Assembly (NCBI GenBank): GCA_025360385.1
Contig: JANYCG010000090.1
Coordinates: 1-34,752, forward strand
DNA length: 34,752 bases
Direction of reading: 5' to 3'
Source of the DNA: Burkholderiales bacterium
GTDB lineage: Bacteria; Pseudomonadota; Gammaproteobacteria; Burkholderiales; Burkholderiaceae_C
Shown: one piece after another, positions 8,548 through 17,803 of the stretch
Layout of the letters: each line of letters opens with the position of its first letter
Position numbering within the stretch: position 1 is the first letter of the stretch
Translations under genes and position numbers: made by a program
The notes under the pieces: generated by a model
What the model was told of the DNA's origin: nothing
The model's database searches: none
What the model saw: only the letters and a program-made list of their open reading frames with translations

Positions 8548-10548
8548 ATGAGTTCATCATCAACGGCAACGGTCGAATCTGTGCTAGTCGAAAACCGCGT
8601 TTTCCCGCCCAGCGCTGCCGTCCAGAAAGCCGCCCGAATATCCGGCATGGATGGCTACAACGCCTTGTGCGTAGAAGCCGAAAAAGACTTTGAAGGTTTC
8701 TGGGCCGAACTCGCCCGCGCCAACTTGGTCTGGAGCAAGCCCTTTTCCCGCACGCTGGACGAATCCAACGCACCGTTTTACAAATGGTTTGACGATGGCG
8801 AACTGAACGCTTCGGCCAATTGCCTGGACAAACATATGGGCACGCCGGTCGAAAATAAAACCGCCGTTATTTTTGAAGCCGATGACGGAGCCGTCACCAA
8901 AACGACCTTCAAAGAGCTGCTGGCCAAGGTGAGCCAATTCGCCAACGCGCTTAAGGCTGACGGCATCCAAAAAGGCGACCGGGTCCTGATCTACATGCCC
9001 ATGACGCTCGAAGGCGTGGTGGCGATGCAGGCTTGCGCACGCATTGGCGCAACCCATAGCGTGGTGTTCGGCGGCTTTTCGGCCAAGGCGCTGCAGGATC
9101 GCGTCATCGATGCTGGTGCGGTGGCAGTCATCACCGCCAATTACCAGATGCGCGGCGGCAAAGAGTTGCCGCTGAAAGCTATCGTCGACGATGGCCTGGC
9201 CCTGGGCGGCTGCGATTCGATCAAGACAGTGTATGTGTACCAGCGCACCGCTACCGCCTGCAATATGGTGGTCGGGCGCGACAAGACGTTTGCCCAAGCG
9301 CTCGCAGGCCAAAGCGCCACGTGCGCGCCAGTGCCAGTGGGCGCGGAGCACCCGTTGTTCATTCTCTACACCTCAGGCTCGACAGGCAAGCCCAAGGGTG
9401 TGCAGCATTCCACGGGAGGTTACCTGCTGTGGGCCAAACTCACAATGGACTGGACCTTTGATTTGCGTCCGTCTGACATCTTCTGGTGTACCGCCGACAT
9501 CGGCTGGATTACCGGACACACTTATGTGGCCTATGGCCCGCTTGCAGCGGGTGCTACACAAATAATATTTGAAGGAGTGCCAACCTTCCCGAACGCCGGG
9601 CGCTTTTGGCAGATGATCGAGCGCCACAAATGCACTATTTTCTACACCGCGCCGACTGCCATCCGTTCCCTCATCAAGTCGGCGGAAAGTGATGAAAAAG
9701 TGCATCCCGCGCGTTCGGACTTGAGCAGCTTGCGCATCCTCGGTACGGTGGGCGAACCCATCAACCCCGAGGCCTGGATGTGGTACCACAAACATGTAGG
9801 CGGCGAGCGTTGCCCAATTGTCGACACCTTCTGGCAGACCGAAACGGGTGGCCACGTGATCACGCCTCTGCCTGGTGCGACGCCGCTGGTGCCCGGCAGT
9901 TGCACCTTGCCGTTGCCCGGCATCATGGCCGCCATCGTTGATGAGGTCGGTCAGGACATCCCGAATGGCACGGGTGGCATTTTGGTCATCAAGCGCCCCT
10001 GGCCCAGCATGATCCGCACCATTTGGAACGACCCCGAGCGCTTCAAGAAGGCCTATTTCCCCGAAGAGATGGGTGGCAAATACTACCTGGCGGGCGACGG
10101 CGCAGTACGCAGCTCAGATCGGGGCTATTTCAGAATCACCGGGCGCATCGACGACGTGCTCAACGTCTCTGGCCACCGCATGGGCACCATGGAAATCGAG
10201 TCCGCCCTGGTGTCGTGCGCCCACCTGGTAGCCGAGGCCGCAGTCGTGGGGCGGCCCGACGATTTAACCGGAGAGGCCATCTGCGCCTTCGTTGTGCTCA
10301 AACGTGCGCGCCCCGATGCTGCAGAAGGCAAACTCATCGCCAAGGAGCTGCGCGACTGGGTCGCCAAAGAAATCGGCCCGATTGCCAAACCCAAAGACAT
10401 CCGTTTTGGGGAGAACCTGCCTAAAACCCGCAGCGGCAAAATTATGCGGCGGCTTTTGCGCTCCATTGCCAAAGGCGAGGCAGTGACGCAGGACACGTCC
10501 ACGCTGGAGAATCCTGCGATTCTGGATCAATTGGGGCAGGCATATTAG
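8548..10548 (+). CDS. acs: Acetyl-CoA synthetase (acetate--CoA ligase, AMP-forming)
   Basis: The 666-residue enzyme activates acetate with ATP and CoA to give acetyl-CoA, AMP and PPi in the cytoplasm. The phosphate-binding core '[11 protein letters not shown]' lies at about 273-283. '[11 protein letters not shown]' and '[10 protein letters not shown]' (about 426-435) follow; the Trp after Phe corresponds to the residue that restricts the acyl pocket to acetate in characterised Acs, so acetate rather than propionate is the expected substrate. The C-terminal domain has '[14 protein letters not shown]' and '[10 protein letters not shown]', where Lys631 is the catalytic lysine that lysine acetylation silences in studied Acs enzymes. 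Length is usual for Acs. Transcribed divergently from the UPF0114-fumA pair; downstream is an AT-rich spacer and a terminator. Confidence 0.95.
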   Translation: MSSSSTATVESVLVENRVFPPSAAVQKAARISGMDGYNALCVEAEKDFEGFWAELARANLVWSKPFSRTLDESNAPFYKWFDDGELNASANCLDKHMGTPVENKTAVIFEADDGAVTKTTFKELLAKVSQFANALKADGIQKGDRVLIYMPMTLEGVVAMQACARIGATHSVVFGGFSAKALQDRVIDAGAVAVITANYQMRGGKELPLKAIVDDGLALGGCDSIKTVYVYQRTATACNMVVGRDKTFAQALAGQSATCAPVPVGAEHPLFILYTSGSTGKPKGVQHSTGGYLLWAKLTMDWTFDLRPSDIFWCTADIGWITGHTYVAYGPLAAGATQIIFEGVPTFPNAGRFWQMIERHKCTIFYTAPTAIRSLIKSAESDEKVHPARSDLSSLRILGTVGEPINPEAWMWYHKHVGGERCPIVDTFWQTETGGHVITPLPGATPLVPGSCTLPLPGIMAAIVDEVGQDIPNGTGGILVIKRPWPSMIRTIWNDPERFKKAYFPEEMGGKYYLAGDGAVRSSDRGYFRITGRIDDVLNVSGHRMGTMEIESALVSCAHLVAEAAVVGRPDDLTGEAICAFVVLKRARPDAAEGKLIAKELRDWVAKEIGPIAKPKDIRFGENLPKTRSGKIMRRLLRSIAKGEAVTQDTSTLENPAILDQLGQAY

Positions 10549-10697
10549 GCGTGGCGTTGCGTTACGACGCGTCAGCACGCGCCGGTACTACGGTTGCGCG
10601 AGTTTGGCGATTAAATTAAGTTATTTAAATTACTTAAAAACCTTGTTTAATTTTTATTAAAATAAAATTATTGTTTAAAATATAGTCAATTTTTACC

Positions 10698-10734
10698 TAT
10701 ATTTGATAGCATACTATGCTTTATTTGTGGGGAC
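10698..10734 (+). repeat. AT-rich ~40-bp dispersed repeat, copy 1
   Basis: The copy contains TTTGATAGC, the odd palindrome AGCATACTATGCT and a 'TTATTTGTGGGGAC' tail. It lies in a very AT-rich spacer (about 10610-10730) between acs and the small cytochrome c gene. Related copies are at 18939-18977, 23731-23768 and 24665-24706. Confidence 0.5.
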
Positions 10735-10743
10735 TACAGCCAT

Positions 10744-10776
10744 AAAAAAAGCCCGCTCAAAGCGGGCTTTTGTTTT
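10744..10776. terminator. Bidirectional intrinsic terminator between acs and cytochrome c
   Basis: The 7-bp stem GCCCGCT/AGCGGGC (10751-10757 and 10761-10767, loop CAA) is flanked by an A-run on the left and a T-rich run on the right. It therefore serves as an intrinsic terminator in both directions, for the minus-strand cytochrome gene ending at 10791 and for acs. Confidence 0.88.
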
Positions 10777-10790
10777 TAGATAAATAATTG

Positions 10791-11117
10791 TTATTTAGCA
10801 GCCAACACCCAAGCCGCGAGCTTTTTGGCCTCGGCCTCATTGACTTGCGCATTGGCGGGCATGGGGACGGCACCCCAAACGCCTGAACCACCCTTGAGGA
10901 TTTTGGCCGCCAATTTGTCCACAGCGCCTTTGTCGCTCGCGTATTTGGCGGCGACCTCTTTGTAGGCGGGTCCCACCAGTTTTTTGTCGACGGCGTGACA
11001 TGCCATGCAGTTTTTGGACGTTGCCAAGGCGAGGTCAGCAAAGGCAGGGGCCGCCGAAAGCAACACGACGGCAGCCGTAAGTTGACTCAGAACGTTGAAA
11101 GTAAGGCTGGATTTCAT
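10791..11117 (-). CDS. Small periplasmic class I cytochrome c (c551/c552-like)
   Basis: The 108-residue precursor has a Sec signal peptide (cleavage probably after 'AFA', residue 27), one haem motif CMACH (37-41) and a C-terminal methionine ligand in 'VPMPAN' (Met86). The spacing and the 'VGPAYKEVAAKY' segment match small soluble electron carriers of the c551/c552 type. It would shuttle electrons in the periplasm, for example to a terminal oxidase or reductase; the partner cannot be read from context. I chose the internal ATG at 11117 because GAGG precedes it and it opens the signal peptide; an upstream in-frame start would add 12 residues unlike a signal sequence. It is a single-gene unit ending in a strong terminator. 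Confidence 0.9.
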   Translation of the reverse strand: MKSSLTFNVLSQLTAAVVLLSAAPAFADLALATSKNCMACHAVDKKLVGPAYKEVAAKYASDKGAVDKLAAKILKGGSGVWGAVPMPANAQVNEAEAKKLAAWVLAAK

Positions 11118-11239
11118 GGTGATCCTCAAGGAGTTTGGGTTACATTGCTTCAACGCGATTGTAGGGATAGCGGTTGACGCTGAGTTGGCGCAAGACCGGC
11201 TCGACCGATCAAACTTGAGACAATTTACCGGAGATGGAC

Positions 11240-11485
11240 ATGTACATGGTGGGATTAGGCTTGGTGCTGATGGTCATGAAATACCTCGACGTGGGGCCGG
11301 TCGGCAAATGGGACTGGTGGGTGGTGCTGATCCCGTTTGGGTTGGCGATCGCCTGGTGGAGTTGGGCCGACGCCTCGGGTTGGACCAAACGCAAGGCCAT
11401 GGACCGTGAAAATGCGCGCAAACAAGCCCGGCTGGACAAACAAAAACTGGCAATTGGCACCCTGCAGCCCAAGAAGCGCAAATAG
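11240..11485 (+). CDS. Small Trp-rich membrane protein (TIGR04438-like)
   Basis: The 81-residue product has one or two hydrophobic helices rich in tryptophan ('WDWWVVLIPFGLAIAWWSWADASGWTKRKAMD') followed by a highly basic tail ending 'KKRK'. This matches the small Trp-rich family TIGR04438 of betaproteobacteria, for which no function is known. GGAG at 11230-11233 sits 6 nt before the ATG at 11240, which makes that start better than the ATGs at 11234 and 11246. It is divergent from the cytochrome c gene and convergent with ilvD. Confidence 0.78.
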   Translation: MYMVGLGLVLMVMKYLDVGPVGKWDWWVVLIPFGLAIAWWSWADASGWTKRKAMDRENARKQARLDKQKLAIGTLQPKKRK

Positions 11486-11503
11486 GCGGGACGTGCCTGC
11501 AAC

Positions 11504-11527
11504 AAAAAGGTGCCCAGGTGCCTTTTT
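11504..11527. terminator. Likely terminator between Trp-rich gene and ilvD
   Basis: AAAAAGG and CCTTTTT (11504-11510 and 11521-11527) form a stem around a short partly pairing centre, between two convergent genes. The A/T flanks make it usable in both directions. The GC part of the stem is short, so strength is uncertain. Confidence 0.5.
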
Positions 11528-11542
11528 TAGGGTTGAACGACC

Positions 11543-13237
11543 TCAGAAATCGTCCAGAACCGCGCCTTTGCTGGCGGTTGATGCATTGAAGGCAAACTTG
11601 GCCTGAACACCGCGGATATACCGTGGCTTGGGTGCCACCCAGCCCACTTTGCGTCGGGCAATCTCGGCATCATCGACATTGAGTTCAAGCTTCAAGGCAA
11701 GCGAGTCAATTGTGACCGAGTCGCCTTCCTGAATAAACGCGATCAGCCCGCCCACCGCGGCCTCCGGTGCCACGTGGCCCACCACCATGCCCCAAGTGCC
11801 GCCCGAGAAGCGGCCATCGGTGATCAAGCCGACGCTTTCACCCAGGCCCGCACCGATCAGAGCGCCCGTTGGGGCCAACATTTCAGGCATGCCGGGCCCG
11901 CCCTTGGGGCCGAGGTAACGCAAGACCATCACGTCACCCGCGACAATTTTTCCGGCCAAAATCGCCGCCAATGCAGACTGCTCGTCGTCAAACACCCGCG
12001 CGGGGCCGGTCATCACTGGCTTTTTCAAGCCTGTGATTTTGGCCACGCAGCCCTCTGGTGACAGATTGCCTTTGAGGATGGCCAGGTGGCCCTGTTTGTA
12101 CATCGGATTGTCGATGGGGCGGATCACGTTCTGCGAAGCAGCGGGCGTGTCTGGCAGGTCTTTCAACACCTCGGCAATGGTTTGCCCGCTGATGGTGAGG
12201 CAGTCGCCGTGCAGCAGGCCAGCCGCCAGCAGCGTCTTCATGACTTGGGGAATGCCGCCTGCCAAGTGCAAGTCCACGGCCAGATATTTGCCCGAGGGTT
12301 TGAGGTCGCACAGGACCGGGGTTTTGACACGCACACGCTCGAAGTCATCAATCGTGAACGGCACCTGGGCCGCGTGGGCAATGGCCAGAAAGTGCAGGAC
12401 GGCATTGGTCGATCCACCGGTCGCCATGATCACGGCCACGGCGTTTTCCAGAGATTTCCTGGTGACGATGTCGCGCGGTTTGATGTCTTTTTTGATAGCC
12501 TCAATCAGCACTTTGGCCGATTCTTTGGCTGAATTCAATTTTTCGTCATGAGGGTTGGCCATGGTTGACGAATAGGGCAGTGAAAGCCCCAGCGCCTCGA
12601 AGGCTGATGACATGGTGTTGGCTGTGTACATGCCGCCACAGGAGCCCGTTCCAGGAACTGCGCGGCGCTCGATTTGCAGCAAGTCTTCATCGCTCATGTT
12701 GCCAGCGGCATTTTGGCCCACAGCCTCAAACACGCTGACGATGTTGATGTCTTGCCCTTTGTAGTGGCCAGGCAGGATCGTGCCGCCGTAAACATAAATC
12801 GAAGGCACATTGGCGCGCAACATGCCCATCATGCCGCCCGGCATATTCTTGTCGCAGCCGCCCACCACCAACACGCCGTCCATCCATTGGCCCTGCACGC
12901 AGGTTTCGATGCAGTCGCTGATGACTTCGCGCGACACCAGCGAATATTTCATACCCTCGGTGCCCATGGCCATGCCGTCGGAAATCGTCGGTGTGCCAAA
13001 AATCTGCGCGTTCCCGCCAGCCTCTTCAATACCGGCCACTGCCGCGTCCGCCAGCTTTTGCAGACCGGAGTTGCAAGGCGTGATCGTGCTGTGCCCGTTG
13101 GCCACACCCACCATCGGCTTTTTGAAATCAGCCGCCTCGTACCCCATGGCGTAATACATGGAGCGGTTGGGCGCCCGAGCCTTGCCTTCAGTGATGTTTT
13201 TGCTGCGCGGGTTCAGAATGACAGGTTTGATGTCCAT
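11543..13237 (-). CDS. ilvD: Dihydroxy-acid dehydratase
   Basis: The 564-residue enzyme dehydrates 2,3-dihydroxy-3-methylbutanoate and 2,3-dihydroxy-3-methylpentanoate to the 2-oxo acids that lead to valine and isoleucine (cytoplasm). The three cysteine motifs of the IlvD/Edd family are present: 'TPCNSGLQ', '[10 protein letters not shown]' and '[13 protein letters not shown]'. '[15 protein letters not shown]' near the C-terminus is also typical. The length is that of the shorter IlvD class rather than the ~616-residue E. coli form; the shorter class often uses a [2Fe-2S] cluster, which I infer but cannot see. No other branched-chain synthesis genes are adjacent. Convergent with the Trp-rich gene. 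Confidence 0.95.
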   Translation of the reverse strand: MDIKPVILNPRSKNITEGKARAPNRSMYYAMGYEAADFKKPMVGVANGHSTITPCNSGLQKLADAAVAGIEEAGGNAQIFGTPTISDGMAMGTEGMKYSLVSREVISDCIETCVQGQWMDGVLVVGGCDKNMPGGMMGMLRANVPSIYVYGGTILPGHYKGQDINIVSVFEAVGQNAAGNMSDEDLLQIERRAVPGTGSCGGMYTANTMSSAFEALGLSLPYSSTMANPHDEKLNSAKESAKVLIEAIKKDIKPRDIVTRKSLENAVAVIMATGGSTNAVLHFLAIAHAAQVPFTIDDFERVRVKTPVLCDLKPSGKYLAVDLHLAGGIPQVMKTLLAAGLLHGDCLTISGQTIAEVLKDLPDTPAASQNVIRPIDNPMYKQGHLAILKGNLSPEGCVAKITGLKKPVMTGPARVFDDEQSALAAILAGKIVAGDVMVLRYLGPKGGPGMPEMLAPTGALIGAGLGESVGLITDGRFSGGTWGMVVGHVAPEAAVGGLIAFIQEGDSVTIDSLALKLELNVDDAEIARRKVGWVAPKPRYIRGVQAKFAFNASTASKGAVLDDF

Positions 13238-13386
13238 GGGAGATTCGGGTTAGAGGTTGGAATGTTTGCCCGCCGTGCTTCGACGCCTGACCTTGGGCAA
13301 GATTGAGAGTTTATCGCGTTGACGAGTGTCGGTGCATGGGATTCGTTGGTGTGCGGTGTTCAGGGACGATCACGACGCCATAGAAC

Positions 13387-13413
13387 AAAAAAACCCCGCT
13401 TTGGCGGGGTTTT
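13387..13413. terminator. Intrinsic terminator of the PEP-CTERM gene
   Basis: CCCCGC (13394-13399) and GCGGGG (13404-13409) form a stem with a 4-nt loop, flanked by an A-run and TTTT. It lies 20 bp past the stop codon of the minus-strand PEP-CTERM gene and also protects ilvD from read-through. Confidence 0.88.
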
Positions 13414-13432
13414 GTCGTGTTGCCCGGCGCAA

Positions 13433-14437
13433 CTATCGGCGGCGCCATGTCAGGGCCAGCAGGCCCAAGCCCAATAGCGCCAAACTGTCAGGCTCCGGCA
13501 CCTCACCCCCCTGGAAGCCGCCACCTGTGGGCGCAGTCAGGCGCAACACGCTGTCTGTTTGGGTGAACAATAAAGTTCCGTTGTTGCCATCCACTGTGAC
13601 AAAGTCGCCGCGCGAGCCACCTTGCACCAGCTTGGTTTGTACTTTGGTGATGAGGTCGATTTCAAACAATTCACCGCTGTTGGTATTGGCAAAAATATTG
13701 CCCGCCAACGAGCCGGAACCCAAGGCCGTACCGTCCACACCGCCAGGGATGCCGCCTGAGAAGAACACCATGTTTTTGGTGGTGGTGTCAAACCCCAAGA
13801 TTTGGCCGCCGCTGGCCGCATAAAGTGTTTTGCCGTCGGCAGATAAAGTCAAGCCATCGGCACCGACATTGACGAATGGCGTTGCCGTCAACGCGACGGG
13901 ATCCAAATCCCAAATGGTGCTGAATACGTCTGACACAAACAGGCGCCCTGTCGCCGGATTGCCCACGATGCCCGTCGTGAGACTGCCTATGATTGGGCCA
14001 ATATTGCCAATGAAATTGCCGCTGCTGTCAATTTCAACCACTCGGCCATTGGCTTGACGGGCGAGAAAAAACCGCCCGCTGACGGTGGCCAGGCCCGCTG
14101 GGTCGTTGCCACCGTAATTGGAGCCAGCCAACGCGCCGCCACTCCAGGCTTGCCCATCGACATCGCTGAAGACCTTGATTTCACCGGTCGCGTATCCGGT
14201 GACCATGATCGTGCCACCGGTCGCGTTGAGCACGCCGACTGGACCCACGCTTCCGTTCGAAGGGATTCGATCGACAAATGTCGAAAGGCCAAACCCGGCT
14301 GTCACTGCTGCGGCAGTCAAAACCGCCGCTGCGTGCGCCGCGCCACTGAATGCCGCCAGCGCGAAAAAGCTGGTGGCGACAACAACTTTTGTTGTCTGGC
14401 GAAACGATTTCGTGACGGATTGAAAAAAAGGTTTCAT
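13433..14437 (-). CDS. PEP-CTERM sorted, beta-propeller-like exported protein
   Basis: The 334-residue protein has a long N-terminal signal peptide (cleavage near 'GAAHA', about residue 36). The C-terminal sorting signal starts with 'VPEP', continues with a Leu/Gly-rich membrane segment and ends in 'WRRR'. This is the PEP-CTERM tripartite signal, recognised by an exosortase in exopolysaccharide-producing Gram-negatives; no exosortase gene is in this window. The middle has repeats such as 'NATGGTIMVTGYATGEIKVFS', 'GNPATGRLFVSD' and 'LSADGKTLYAAS', which suggest a beta-propeller (NHL/SMP-30-like) fold. The start at 14437 follows AGGAG; an upstream frame extension lacks a signal-like sequence. 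The exported function is unknown. Confidence 0.87.
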   Translation of the reverse strand: MKPFFQSVTKSFRQTTKVVVATSFFALAAFSGAAHAAAVLTAAAVTAGFGLSTFVDRIPSNGSVGPVGVLNATGGTIMVTGYATGEIKVFSDVDGQAWSGGALAGSNYGGNDPAGLATVSGRFFLARQANGRVVEIDSSGNFIGNIGPIIGSLTTGIVGNPATGRLFVSDVFSTIWDLDPVALTATPFVNVGADGLTLSADGKTLYAASGGQILGFDTTTKNMVFFSGGIPGGVDGTALGSGSLAGNIFANTNSGELFEIDLITKVQTKLVQGGSRGDFVTVDGNNGTLLFTQTDSVLRLTAPTGGGFQGGEVPEPDSLALLGLGLLALTWRRR

Positions 14438-14741
14438 GAGTTTTTCTCCTGCATGCAATGAAAAAATTGACAAATATCCCAAAAATGACGATGGCACTAA
14501 AAATAAGCAATTTTCAGGCCATTGCAGCTTTAATCAAGCAATTCAAAGACTTACGAAACAGATGAAGTTTTGGCGCTGGGGCAATGTTAAGCAATCCGAC
14601 AGAATCACCTCACTCGTGGAGGATTGTGTGAACAATGCCTGAGAGAAAAATCGAATGATGTCGCCGCCCATGCTTGCAGCTTTTGACCGCAATTCACGGG
14701 CAAGTGTATGGATCAGGCTGATCGCCGCGTCAACGGGTCTT
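14438..14741. other. 304-bp intergenic region between dctM and the PEP-CTERM gene
   Basis: This gap holds the leader of the PEP-CTERM gene (its AGGAG lies at the low end) and the 3' end of the TRAP operon transcript. A 13-bp inverted repeat GATCAGGCTGATC lies at 14711-14723, just past dctM. I see no convincing promoter hexamers, no clear T-run terminator, and no small open reading frame that looks coding. Confidence 0.5.
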
Positions 14742-16013
14742 TTAGAACTTGCCGTTGACCAGGTACATGGCGATCCAAGGTTGCCAGATGATGAGGGCGA
14801 GTCCCACAATCATCAAGGCGATAAAGGGGATGGCGGCGGCAGTCAGGGTGCCGAGCTTTTCCTTAAATGCCGTCATGCCAATAAGCAGGTTCAGGCCCAA
14901 CGGGGGTAGCAGGTAGCCAATTTCAAGGTTGTGGATCATGATGATGCCAAAGAACACCTTGTCATAGCCATAGGCCATTGCCACCGGCGTCAGCAGAGGG
15001 CCCAGAATGAGCAGCGCTTCCGTGGTTGTCATCAGGCAGCTGACAACCAGCAACAGAGCATTGACAGCGATCATGAAGCTGACGGGTCCGGAGAACCAGC
15101 TTTGCATCAGATGCACCATCTGCTCAGGTATTCGCTGTTCCGTCAGCACCAGCGACAAGCTCAAGGCGATGGCCAGCAGCGGGAACAGCGAGCCTGCCAT
15201 CTTGGCGGCGTTCACGACAACCTGCTCAAGGTCGCCGAATTTCACTTCCTTGTGGACGTAGATTTCCACGACTATGGCATACAGCAAAGCGATGGCCGCC
15301 GACTCCACGGTCGTGAAATAGCCAGAATAAATTCCCCCCAGCAACAGCACCGGCATCGCGAGCGCGAACACGCCAGAGCGCATGGCGCTTTTGAACTCAA
15401 GCCAATTAAAAGGCGTTGTTTTCAAGTGCCGGTTCGTCCACATGGAATAGCCCGAGAACAGGCCGACCAGAAGCAAACCTGGCAACAAACCTGCAATGAA
15501 GAGGTCTACGATGGATGCCTCAGTCACCAGGCCAAAGATGATCAGTGGTATCGCGGGAGGCAGCACGACGCCCAATGAACCCCCGGCCAAAACAGCGCCG
15601 AGTGCGAATTTCTTGCCGTACCCGGCGTCCAGCATCGCCGGGTACATCACTGATCCGATGGCTAGCATCGTCACCACGGAAGAGCCCGAGATGGCCGAGA
15701 AGACCATGCTTGCCAGAATGCAGGAAACCCCTAGTCCCCCTGGTATCTGGCACGTCAGCGATGCCGCGATGCGGATAAGGCGTTTGGCGGTTGAACCCCG
15801 GGTCATCAATCCACCACATAACATGAACAGCGGTATTGCCAGAATCATTTCCTTGTCCAGCGAAACCCACATGTCTTCAATGATGTAGTCGAAGTGCCCT
15901 TTGCCCCAGGCGAAATGCATAAAGGCGCAGGCGCCCAGCAGGAGCACGATCAAAGGCTGGCGCAAGGTGAGCGCTACCAGCACCAAGGCCAGAAGCATGA
16001 GTCCATAGGTCAT
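14742..16013 (-). CDS. dctM: TRAP transporter large permease (DctM family)
   Basis: The 423-residue, highly hydrophobic protein has about a dozen predicted membrane helices and family motifs such as 'IPLFMLCGGLMTRGSTAKRL', 'SAISGSSVVTMLAIG' and 'AVLAGGSLGVVLPPAIPLIIFG'. It is the ion-coupled transport channel of a tripartite ATP-independent periplasmic transporter in the inner membrane, working with the DctQ subunit and a periplasmic binding protein. It starts 6 bp after the dctQ stop, so the two are cotranscribed and probably form a stable pair. The substrate is not determined by this subunit. The gene symbol denotes the family. Confidence 0.92.
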   Translation of the reverse strand: MTYGLMLLALVLVALTLRQPLIVLLLGACAFMHFAWGKGHFDYIIEDMWVSLDKEMILAIPLFMLCGGLMTRGSTAKRLIRIAASLTCQIPGGLGVSCILASMVFSAISGSSVVTMLAIGSVMYPAMLDAGYGKKFALGAVLAGGSLGVVLPPAIPLIIFGLVTEASIVDLFIAGLLPGLLLVGLFSGYSMWTNRHLKTTPFNWLEFKSAMRSGVFALAMPVLLLGGIYSGYFTTVESAAIALLYAIVVEIYVHKEVKFGDLEQVVVNAAKMAGSLFPLLAIALSLSLVLTEQRIPEQMVHLMQSWFSGPVSFMIAVNALLLVVSCLMTTTEALLILGPLLTPVAMAYGYDKVFFGIIMIHNLEIGYLLPPLGLNLLIGMTAFKEKLGTLTAAAIPFIALMIVGLALIIWQPWIAMYLVNGKF

Positions 16014-16019
16014 TCGGGT

Positions 16020-16598
16020 CTACTCCTGGAATTCAGGTGGCTGGGGGCGTAGCGCCGGATAGGCGGCGAAAAAGAAGTAGCGCACCGATGCTGACAGGAA
16101 GCCCAGCGGAATGGCGATCTGGAACGGCCAGACCGGAAGGTTGAAGGCCTGTGCACGCAGGCCCGTGGACATGGAGGACGCGACAAACACGTAACCGTAG
16201 TACGCGACGCCAACCATGAACAGGCCGGTCAGCAGATCCGCGAGGCGATCCATGTGCGGTCCCCAGGCCTTGGGAACCCAGCCAAAGCCGACACGCGGGA
16301 TCAAGTGGCTGCCAGTGGCTGTGGCGATTCCGATGCCGCAGAAGCTGGCCAGCACCAGCGCATAGACCGATGCCTTCTGGGCGCCATAAAGCCCAGTAGC
16401 GCCCTTGATGTCCAGCGCCTTGAAGATGGGCCCCAGCAGTTCACGGCCCATGACATCCAGCACCAGCAACGTGGCGATCAGCCCGTAGGCAGCCACCACG
16501 ACCACGCACTCGGCCCGGTGCCAGCGGCGCGTAAAACTATGCGCCCACAACGGGGCTGTCGCCGCAGGTGCTGGCGGCAAAATGGCGGATGCGCTCAT
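16020..16598 (-). CDS. dctQ: TRAP transporter small permease (DctQ family)
   Basis: The 192-residue protein has four hydrophobic segments, as usual for DctQ: 'CVVVVAAYGLIATLLVLDVMG' first, then 'ASVYALVLASFCGIGIATATGSH', 'LLTGLFMVGVAYYGYVFVA' and 'WPFQIAIPLGFLSASVRYFFF'. The first helix is followed by 'GRELLG', the usual DctQ position for an Arg near the membrane face. DctQ pairs with DctM in the inner membrane. It starts 3 nt after the stop of the second binding-protein gene and ends 6 nt before dctM, an operon arrangement. Confidence 0.88.
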   Translation of the reverse strand: MSASAILPPAPAATAPLWAHSFTRRWHRAECVVVVAAYGLIATLLVLDVMGRELLGPIFKALDIKGATGLYGAQKASVYALVLASFCGIGIATATGSHLIPRVGFGWVPKAWGPHMDRLADLLTGLFMVGVAYYGYVFVASSMSTGLRAQAFNLPVWPFQIAIPLGFLSASVRYFFFAAYPALRPQPPEFQE

Positions 16599-16601
16599 GG
16601 C

Positions 16602-17627
16602 CTACTTGGCGCAGGCCTTGCGGCCAGCTTCCATCAGAGCAAAAAATTTGTCGGATTCTCCGCCGGTTTCCTTCACGATTTGCGGGTACACGGATTCAAG
16701 TTGCTTGCGCCACGCGGCGCGCTGCTCAGGTGTCATGGTGGCGATCTGGCCGCCGCCCTTCTCATGCATGCCGTACAGGGTGTTTTCAAAACCGCGCACT
16801 TCAGTCCGGTATTTGGCCGAACTGTGGCGCGCGACAGCCCGCACCAGCGCTTCGCGATGCTCCGGGCTGAGTTTGTCGAATGTGGCCTTGTTCATCAGCG
16901 TCAGGCCGGGAGAGTCATACAACGCGGCACGGGTTGCTGTTGTAGCGACCTTGTTCAACCCCATGGGGAGCGCGCTGGTGATGGTGGTCATCACCACTTC
17001 GGCCAGGCCGGTCTGGATGGCCGGGATCCACTCAGGCAATCCCATCGGGTTCGGATTGGCGCTTAGCGATGCATAAAACAGGGCCTGAGTTTTGTTGGCA
17101 TAACTGATGGCTTTCACGCCGGCCAGGTCCTTGGGGTTCACGTAAGCTTTTTTGCCAAAGAAATCAATCGTGCCCACTTCAGTCCAGCCGAGGAACTGCA
17201 CTCCTTTTTTGGCGTACATCTCGGTGATGGGTTTGCTGAGATGGCTATCGAGCACGCAGTCAAGCTCTTCGTTGTTCTTAAAGTAAAACGGCATCACCAC
17301 CAGGCCAAGCTCAGGCACCAGCAGCGCTGCCGAACCAGACGAGTAGCCACCCATCTCAATGCGCCCGCGCGCAACCTGCTGCACCGTGTCCTGCTCGCTG
17401 CCTAGCTGCGACGCGAAAAATGGCGACACCTTGAGCTCGCCCTTGCTCTCTTCTTCCACATCCTTAGCAAACCGGTTGATCTGCATCACCCAGGGGTTGC
17501 CGGCCGGCGGTGCCCCGGAGCTGTAACGCAGCTCAATGGGTTTTTTGTCCTGCGCGTTGGCGAGCCCAGCGGCGCTGGCCAGACTGATTGCCGCGAGAAC
17601 GGCAGAAAAAATCGTGCTCTTCTTCAT
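16602..17627 (-). CDS. TRAP solute-binding protein (DctP family), copy adjacent to dctQ
   Basis: The 341-residue precursor has a signal peptide ending near 'GLANAQ' and the mature start 'DKKPIELRYSSGAPP'. DctP-family features include 'FFASQLGSEQDTVQQVARGRIEMGGYSSG' and 'LPEWIPAIQTGLAEVV'. It captures a substrate in the periplasm and delivers it to DctQM. The ATG at 17627 is preceded by AGGAGA and opens the signal peptide; the upstream extension would be 34 charged residues. At the place where carboxylate-binding DctP/SiaP proteins usually have 'GxKxR', this protein has 'GVKAISYANK', so the common substrate-binding arginine seems absent. It is closely similar along its full length to the upstream paralogue. 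Confidence 0.9.
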   Translation of the reverse strand: MKKSTIFSAVLAAISLASAAGLANAQDKKPIELRYSSGAPPAGNPWVMQINRFAKDVEEESKGELKVSPFFASQLGSEQDTVQQVARGRIEMGGYSSGSAALLVPELGLVVMPFYFKNNEELDCVLDSHLSKPITEMYAKKGVQFLGWTEVGTIDFFGKKAYVNPKDLAGVKAISYANKTQALFYASLSANPNPMGLPEWIPAIQTGLAEVVMTTITSALPMGLNKVATTATRAALYDSPGLTLMNKATFDKLSPEHREALVRAVARHSSAKYRTEVRGFENTLYGMHEKGGGQIATMTPEQRAAWRKQLESVYPQIVKETGGESDKFFALMEAGRKACAK

Positions 17628-17803
17628 GGGTTTGTCTCCTGTTGAATTTAAATCTCGGTTTGATGCAGGACTCAACCCAAAGGGTCGAATACTTACCTTG
17701 CGGTTTATATCAGCACGGCGGCGCTTCAACCGCTATCGTTTGTACTGGGTTTCGTATTGGCGCAGACACCCCGGCGACAGCGTTTCACCCGCCAACCACC
17801 CGC

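Noticed and set aside
9551-9575. AT-rich patch with rare ATA codons in acs, similar to the 17-bp mini-repeat
   Set aside because: The protein sequence here ('GATQIIFEG') fits the conserved Acs family, and the similarity to the repeat is weak, so insertion is not supported.
14436-14642. Small plus-strand frame (68 codons) in the dctM/PEP-CTERM gap
   Set aside because: It starts inside the PEP-CTERM gene's start region, has no ribosome-binding site and no recognisable features.
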